64,000 nt of DNA from Strigamia acuminata (taxonomy: Eukaryota; Arthropoda; Chilopoda; Geophilomorpha; Linotaeniidae). Shown here piece by piece: positions 57,308-64,000 of the stretch. The stretch covers positions 8,494,001-8,558,000 of the forward strand of contig OX442322.1 of NCBI GenBank assembly GCA_949358305.1, read 5' to 3'. The position numbers and the translations under genes are program-made. Position 1 is the first letter of the stretch. Each line of letters opens with the position of its first letter. The notes under the pieces were generated by a model, which was not told the DNA's origin, ran no database searches, and saw only the letters and a program-made list of their open reading frames with translations.

Positions 57308-58789
57308 CAATTAAGAAACAAAGGACCTTCTTTTTGACCGCTGATTTGTTATAGTGGCTTTGAAGATTCAATGTCCATCTGTCAGGCATCCAGAACAGCA
57401 GGTACTTTGGAGGAAACAAGGTGTTTTTACTCCTCACTCATTCTGCTAATAAAATCCACGGAAGTAAAAATAAAAATCGTTTAATATCATTGAAAACATG
57501 AATAACACAGATACAATGCAGCGCGAGAGCAGAAACAAAGCAGTTACACTTAAAACAATAAACTATAACAAGTGCAATCACATAAGCATTGTATAAGGAC
57601 ATATGCACTTGAAAGTAAGGAAGCCTTAGGTCCCTAAAAAAGGGAGGAAATAAACCATCTGATACAAATAGACTACCGTACAGGGCATCAAGTACATTTG
57701 CTTAAGCCTAACAACTGAAAACCTACATTAAATGTAATAAATCAGTTTTACAATCAATCTTTAGATGCTATATTCAAGAACCCATTAGAAATGCATTAAA
57801 TCCTAGTAAATATTCATGAAACACAAGAAAAAGAATAAATATAGAGGTTTTCTACCAATCAAATTGCAGCTCTACAGTGAGTGCAGTATTTACATCAGAA
57901 AGCATTATCATCATGCAATAAAACTTAAGACTATTACATTGCTAAATACACAAATGCCCAATTACTCACAAATACCTCATAAAACCCACAAAAAGGTAAT
58001 TTTAAATACATCTTTACAGAGACACTTAAGCCACGCCCACAGCAATGGCGGACAATGAGAGAGAGATTGCTCATATGAGCACAAAAGCAATCCAATTAAC
58101 CTTCCAGGACAAGTGAGAGGCATTTTAAGGTAACAAATTAATTAATAGGCATACAAACAACTAATATAGGTGGTTTTTAATCCGTGACAGGACCTGGAAC
58201 ATTTCTACCAGCTGTCCAGAGGCGGACACGCATAGGAGGCGATCATTTGCACGCATTTTGGACGTTTTCACACCTGAAACGAGCGGTGTTGAACTCACAT
58301 GCGCACAATAGACACACAGGACATTAAACAAGGTAGGAAAATTGCTAATAAACTGATAAAATGCACTGAATGCATTTAAACATTAATAATAACAGTTAGA
58401 TCTCTTCCAGTCCACATTTGAATTGAGCGAGATGCATCCAGCTTGTCATACTGCTTACACTAATGAACTGGAAATAGATAACACTCAAGAAACAGGTAAA
58501 AATTGCACAAAACGTTAATAAGTGACAACAAAAACTTACAAAGCAATATTTTGACATTTCAGATAATTAATTCACATGGCAAACGTTCACGGCAATGACA
58601 CTAGTACACATGTGCTATGAAAACATTGATTTCAGACACGGAAATATTCAGATAATTGACAAATTCAAACTCAAACACACAAGAATGTTATTAAAAACGT
58701 TTTGTCTGTATTTCCAGGAAATTGCCACATGTATAGATTTTCTTCCTAGCCGGTAAACGTTTTGACAACTCCATTTGTTGCTAGCAACA
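57308..58789 (-). repeat. Family A solo LTR, main part
   Basis: Minus-strand A LTR from AATTAAGAAACAAAGG to the LTR start (TGTTGCTAGCAACAAATGG on the minus strand). With 42149-42176 it makes about 1.5 kb. No internal A sequence is attached and the D1 duplication GTGT flanks both ends, so this is a solo LTR left by recombination between two LTRs before D2 arrived. 57308-58052 is inverse to 1-738. Confidence 0.93.
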
Positions 58790-60227
58790 GTGTAGTGGAA
58801 TTTTTGCCTAATATTTTCATTTATTGCATTTCAGGTTTTATCTTATTAAAACATTTTCTAGTGTTTTCAGTATTTTTAGTGTCTTTTGTGTTGATATTAC
58901 ATTTTAATTTACTGTTATTTCAAGTGTTTTTGAAGCTTTGTGTCATTTCTCATTGTTTTCTTATGCATTTTCATAATTTTCGGCAATTTTAGGTACATTC
59001 GTCGAAGTGCAGTTCAGTTACGCTACACGCGTGACGTCATTTTTCCATTACTAGTCTCGTTTCGTTAGAACTTCTAACGTTTCGTTCTATACTTTCCGAG
59101 TTGTTAAGAATTCTATTCACAATTGCTTTCTACTAATTATTGTCTGCTCTTTCGACTGGTGTGCTGTATTATTGCCCAAGTGTTTTCGTTTCGTCAGTGC
59201 GAACGTTCGTTGTCGGCCACCGCATGGGCGCGGCCGATAATGTTCGGTTCGTGCGGCTTACGATCTATTTCTAAGTGTTGTGTTGAATAAATAGTGTGAT
59301 TTTGTGCAGGAAATAACATTTCCTAATTTTATTTAACATTCCTATGTGGTTTTTATAAACATTCTGTGTATCTAATTTCAAATGTACTGGTTTTACCGCC
59401 AATATGACGTTCGAGGCCGCCATGTTGGAATTTATCGGTAATTCGTTTTTATTTCAATTTGTTTACGATGTATATTGATTGAATTGATTTTACTATTTGT
59501 TTACGATGTTTTTTAACCTGAATTATTATGTTATTTTGTGTTTTAAAGCCATTTTAATTTCAAATCTTACGGTTACGTCATCATACTTGCCTGTGATTGG
59601 CTATTGCGATCGTCTGCTACACGATCATTGTTTTGTGCTTCGTTTTCATTGTTTTACTTATTGAATCGAATTGTTATGATTAGCTTTTTTATTCACTGCA
59701 TTCTTGCGGTCATTTTGATATATTACAAACTGTAATCCGTGCTAATTTCACAATTTGTCAACTTTGCCTGTATTTCGTTTTCCTCCGTTGCCATGACAAC
59801 GGAGAATTTTGTGTCTGTATTTCGCCGCTAATCGGCTTGGCGCGTGCCATTTTCGGTATTGCGCATGTGCGGCTCCCTTGAGGGCCAATTACATTCGTGT
59901 ATTTTATTCAGTTTTCATCTAACCGTTCATTAAAGAAGTTGTTGAATTTTAGCTCGTGTTTAACTTTATTTCCGCCATCTTTTCCAATGTGTCGGGAGTA
60001 GTTAATCTCTTTTCCCCGCTGGCTTATGGATAAACAAGCACTCGGATACCTTTCAACAGTGCTCTCGTTTGCTTTCTTCTCATGCAACAATGGATTCGGG
60101 AGTGATTATTGTGGTTTCCAGCACGGTTTATGTACGTACTTTGCTATACGATCATCTAATCTTAGTGGCGGGAATTTCAAACCGCAAATGCCCATTTCTT
60201 CTATATTCGTGTTGACCGACCGCAACA
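58790..60227 (+). repeat. D1 3' LTR, remainder
   Basis: Resumes with GTGTAGTGGAATTTTTG and ends GACCGCAACA, completing 1511 bases. It differs from the D1 5' LTR at about six sites. CAAGC follows at 60228-60232. U5 antisense site at 60144-60154. Confidence 0.95.
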
Positions 60228-61143
60228 CAAGCAATGATTTGGAGAATAGACTTTTGATCTCATCACAGTTGACTTAGCACAAACACCACAAGACCAATGT
60301 CTCTGAATGTTCAGAAATAGTGTTTAAACCTTAGTAGAAGCCTTCAATGTAAGTTTTAGCAACATCCAAGCAATGATTTGCGAGAATAGACTTTTGATCT
60401 CATCACAGTTGACTTAGCACAAACACCACAAGACCAATGTCTCTGAATGTTCAGAAATAGTGTTTAAACCTTAGTAGAAGGCTCCAATGTAAGTTTTAGC
60501 AACATCCAAGCAATGATTTGGGAGAATAGACTTTTGATCTCATCACAGTTGACTTAGCACAAACACCAGAAGACCAATGTCTCTGAATGTTCAGAAATAG
60601 TGTTTAAACCTTAGTAGAAGGCTCCAATGTAAGTTTTAGCAACATCCAAGCAATGATTTGGGAGAATAGACTTTTGATCTCATCACAGTTGACTTAGCAC
60701 AAACACCACAAGTCCAATGTCTCTGAATGTTCAGAAATAGTGTTTAAACCTTAGTAGAAGCCTTCAATGTAAGTTTTAGCAACATCCAAGCAATGATTTG
60801 CGAGAATAGACTTTTGATCTCATCACAGTTGACTTAGCACAAACACCACAAGACCAATGTCTCTGAATGTTCAGAAATAGTGTTTAAACCTTAGTAGAAG
60901 GCTCCAATGTAAGTTTTAGCAACATCCAAGCAATGATTTGGGAGAATAGACTTTTGATCTCATCACAGTTGACTTAGCACAAACACCAGAAGACCAATGT
61001 CTCTGAATGTTCAGAAATAGTGTTTAAACTTTAGTAGAAGGCTCCAATGTAAGTTTTAGCAACATCCAAGCAATGATTTGGGAGAATAGACTTTTGATCT
61101 CATCACAGTTGACTTAGCACAAACACCACAAGACCAATGTCTC
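60228..61143. repeat. 140-bp satellite array, right part
   Basis: Unit starts recur at 60249, 60389, 60529, 60669, 60809, 60949 and 61089. Variants alternate with a 420-base period: the CACAAG/CAGAAG, AGACC/AGTCC and GGCTCC/CCTTC types repeat every three units over much of this part. The array ends at the E2 LTR. Confidence 0.95.
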
Positions 61144-62774
61144 TGTAGCGGTCAATCACACAGGACAGAAAAGAACTGAGCCATGGCGTTTTGAATCTCC
61201 CGCCAATCCACTCAAACGATCGTATAGTGAGGTTAGTACGTATACCGTGTGGAAACAGATTTAATTTGTCCCGAAATGCATTGGAGAATGAAGGAATCCC
61301 TGTAGAAACTACTGTTGAATGGTATCCAAGTGTCCGCTTAACCATTGACCAGTCTGGGAAAATGTTTGGCTACTCCCGACACATTGTAATGGCGACGAAA
61401 GTAAAAACTCCAGGAGATAACATAAAACAACTTATTTATTCGGAAGTAGAATGATAACTGACCAAATACACGAATGTACGTTGGCTAACAAAGAAAATGC
61501 ACGTGCAAAACAATGGTCACGGCACGCGCCAAGGTAAAAAACACAATTGAGAAATTCCGTTGCTATGACAACGGAGAAAAATGAAATACATTGAAGTGAG
61601 CGATTGCTCAAAAATGCATTAAAATCAAATTGCAATATGTCAAAATGACCACAAAGATGTCAGGAACATAAAAGTAAATGGTAACAATGCTCAAAAACAC
61701 TTAAAACAATGAGAAAATACAGAAAGAATCAATCGGGAAGCAGACGATCGGCTCAGCCAATCAGAATACAGCAAAGTTACGTAATGCAAAGATTTGAATT
61801 TAAAACCTCACAAAATCACTGAAATGGTAAATAATATGCACTAAAATACAATGAAATGAAATAGTAAATGCAAAAGAAGTATTAATAATACAATAGAATC
61901 GATTTAATAACGAAATTAGCGAATAAATCCAACATGGCGCCCGTACAACTCAATAAGAGCGGCAAAACACGACATTTGAATTCTGACACAAGAATATAGC
62001 AAATACTAGGTAATGTTACTAATAAATACACTTAGGAAAAGTAATTTCCTTCAAAATAAAGCACTTTTAATAAGAATACACATGAAAATTAGTCTTGAAA
62101 GAAAAGAAACGATCGCGGACGGCAACGCATATGCGAGGTCCGTCACGATCGTTCGTACAGACAAAACGGCTGCTCCGGGAAAGAAACTAAGTGCACAGAT
62201 CGACAGATCACCCCTGAATTAGTCTAAAACAATATTAGGATCAATTCTAACGACAAGAATTCAATGAAAACGAAAGGTTAGAAGTTGGAGTCAAAACCGA
62301 ACTAGATTTCGAAATATGACGTCACTCCAATTACACTAGTGAACTGTTTGACGACGGATGCACCCAATTTCACACGGAAACACACAAAATGAATAGGAAT
62401 TGATAATATAAGACAAATTCTTATAAATAACACTTGAAATGAATGCAATAGACAATGAAATATCATATTTTAATAAACAACAGTATCATAAAACACTTTA
62501 ATAGTTTTAATAATGCAAAAAATCCTGTAAAATAAGATTAAAATGTTATGCAAAATAAAACACACTAGAATAAGTCTATTTAAACACACAATACCCAAAA
62601 TTCATGACAATATAAGAAAATAATGAACTAAAAGCTTTAATATGACACAAAAAACACCTGAAATGTAAGTCAAACTATTAGAAGCAAAATTTAACAACAC
62701 TTTGAATATTTAATAGGACAATAAAATGGCAAATAAAAAGCAGTATCAATTTATATTCCACTCTGTTTGCAACA
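61144..62774 (-). repeat. Family E2 3' LTR (minus strand)
   Basis: 1631 bases, on the minus strand TGTTGCAAACAGAGTGG to GACCGCTACA. Contains CRE TGACGTCA at 62317-62324 and X-box palindrome GTTGCTATGACAAC within 61556-61575. It is related to but distinct from the E1 and D LTRs. The outer edge is in the satellite. Confidence 0.85.
61218..61239 (-). promoter_or_regulatory. U5 site antisense to tRNA-His 5' half (E2)
   Basis: The plus strand reads GATCGTATAGTG, then AG, then GTTAGTAC. This is tRNA-His bases about 6-25 with a two-base insertion, so the E2 RNA carries the complement. It is the longest U5 match in the window. Confidence 0.65.
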
Positions 62775-62829
62775 GAGAATTGCCGGCGAAAGGAGAGAGA
62801 AGAGAGAACCACACACAAAGTCTTATTAG

Positions 62830-64000
62830 TCACTCTAGTTCAAGAGCTCTCACATGTTTCACTGATCTTTTTAACTCTCTTCCATCGGGTAACACTACTT
62901 TGACAATTCTGATAAGACCATCATCACCGGGAAAAATTTCTTTTATCCTGGCAAGGGGCCAAAAATAGGGATTTGTTCCTATTTTTTCTAGTAGCACAAT
63001 TTGATCCACTTTAGGATTTTTGAAGAACTTATCACCTTTGGTTTCGTAAAAGTTTCTCAATTGCATGAGATAACTCTGTTTCCAGATCTGCCAGAAATCC
63101 CATATAAATTTTCGTCGTTTTGTATCAAGTTTTCTCAAATCTGATTTTTTAATTGCACTAAGTTTTTTGTTTATTAAGTACTTTGGCATGCCTCCTGTTA
63201 AAAAGTTTTCAGGTGCCAAAATTCTACCACCATCAACACTGTCTGGGACGTAAGATAAGGGTCTTGAATTTAACACTGAACTAATTTCTAAAGCCAAAGT
63301 TTGGAGAGTTTCCAAGTCAACTGTATAGCGAAGTAATGTTTTTCGAAGTTTATCCTTAACTGACCGGACGAGGCGTTCCCATGCCCCGCCCATCCAGGGG
63401 GACAGTGGTGGGATAAAAGTCCAAATCACTCTTTTTTCAGATAGGAAAGTCTGTATGTCCTTGTGTCCAATTAGTTTTCCCCACGATTGTAACTCCACGC
63501 TGCCGCGCTCGAAGGTTTTGCTATTATCGGAGAATATTTTAGCAGGATAGCCAAAACGTGCTCCGAATCGTCTCATTGCAAGTAGAAACTTTTGAACAGA
63601 AAGGTCATCGGAAACCTCTAAATGTAGGGATCGGGTCACCATACATGTGAATAAAAGAATATAAACCTTTTTGCGTTCTTTCTTGTTAGTTCCGACGTAA
63701 ATTGGCCCAAGATGGTCAATTCCCGTGTGTTGGAATGGAGCGGCTGGAGTTATACGTTCAGAAGGAAGGTCACCTGTAGAAGGGTTGTTTCGTGCAAGTT
63801 TTCCACGTCTGCAAATTGCACATTCTCGAATAACTGTCTGAATTGTTCTCCTTCCTTTTACGATCCAATATTGCTCACGTAAACGGTATAATGTTTCGCT
63901 TATATCACCATGAAATAGTTCCAGATGCACTTTTTTGATCAACAATCTTGTTAACCAACTATCGTAAGGTAGAATAATTGGATAAACCTCATCAAAAGTC
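62830..64000 (-). CDS. pol: Family E2 pol, integrase end, runs off the window
   Basis: On the minus strand the open frame enters at the right edge (TFDEVYPIILP) and ends ALELE at 62830; the first ATG is at 63945, but coding clearly continues upstream. The integrase zinc domain ends ECAICRRGKLARN, the catalytic Asp, Asp and Glu lie in IDHLGP, SDNSKTF and WERLVRS, and DUF5641 follows. It is close to E1 (23133-24028) and unbroken, so a complete E2 may lie to the right. Confidence 0.93.
   Translation of the reverse strand, partial: TFDEVYPIILPYDSWLTRLLIKKVHLELFHGDISETLYRLREQYWIVKGRRTIQTVIRECAICRRGKLARNNPSTGDLPSERITPAAPFQHTGIDHLGPIYVGTNKKERKKVYILLFTCMVTRSLHLEVSDDLSVQKFLLAMRRFGARFGYPAKIFSDNSKTFERGSVELQSWGKLIGHKDIQTFLSEKRVIWTFIPPLSPWMGGAWERLVRSVKDKLRKTLLRYTVDLETLQTLALEISSVLNSRPLSYVPDSVDGGRILAPENFLTGGMPKYLINKKLSAIKKSDLRKLDTKRRKFIWDFWQIWKQSYLMQLRNFYETKGDKFFKNPKVDQIVLLEKIGTNPYFWPLARIKEIFPGDDGLIRIVKVVLPDGRELKRSVKHVRALELE

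Noticed and set aside
27633-61143. CRISPR-like array from regular 140-bp repeats
   Set aside because: There are no unique spacers; whole units repeat head to tail, and the setting is eukaryotic.

Overview
This window comes from an animal (metazoan) genome and is built almost entirely of BEL/Pao-type LTR retrotransposons plus one satellite array. The evidence is long gag-pol frames with the BEL/Pao domain order (DUF1759 gag, three zinc knuckles, DUF1758 protease, reverse transcriptase, RNase H, zinc-binding integrase, DUF5641), LTRs of about 0.8-1.6 kb with TGTT..RCA ends, and 4-5 bp target duplications. BEL/Pao elements are known only from animals. I see no host gene with introns and nothing bacterial. 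The species cannot be named from this sequence. Family letters A-J are mine.

Layout. 1-3311: family A element whose gag-protease frame runs into a captured type II thymidine kinase domain. 4141-8994: family F, a 5'-truncated pol with its 3' LTR. 8995-12989: non-coding internal sequence ending in a B-type LTR (J). 12990-15592: rearranged B pieces, including an inverted pol-LTR block that carries a copy of the 3' half of tRNA-His. 15593-23132: leader, intact gag-pol and 3' LTR of B. 23133-25595: E1 integrase fragment and LTR, interrupted by B. 25596-27632: H leader and LTR, minus strand. 27633-61143: a 140-bp satellite array split by a five-level nest: satellite > D1 > family A solo LTR > D2 > G, with C separately inside D1. 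Every boundary of this nest except the outer array edges can be set by a target duplication. 61144-64000: E2 LTR and integrase, minus strand.

How the parts work together. D1, D2 and B each encode a full set of retrotransposition proteins (D1 and D2 are broken only by insertions). C, G and J have LTRs but about 2.4-4.3 kb of internal sequence without gag-pol, so they look like non-autonomous partners. All recognisable primer-binding sites match the 3' end of tRNA-His. The most interesting signal is that the same RNAs also carry stretches antisense to other parts of tRNA-His: the D-arm side in the LTR U5 of seven families, and the anticodon arm in the leader of five families, including coding-free C and G. 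In D, B and H a covarying hairpin follows that could present a second D-arm match. The tRNA-His copy trapped at 13335-13371 supplies an independent test of the anticodon-arm pairing.
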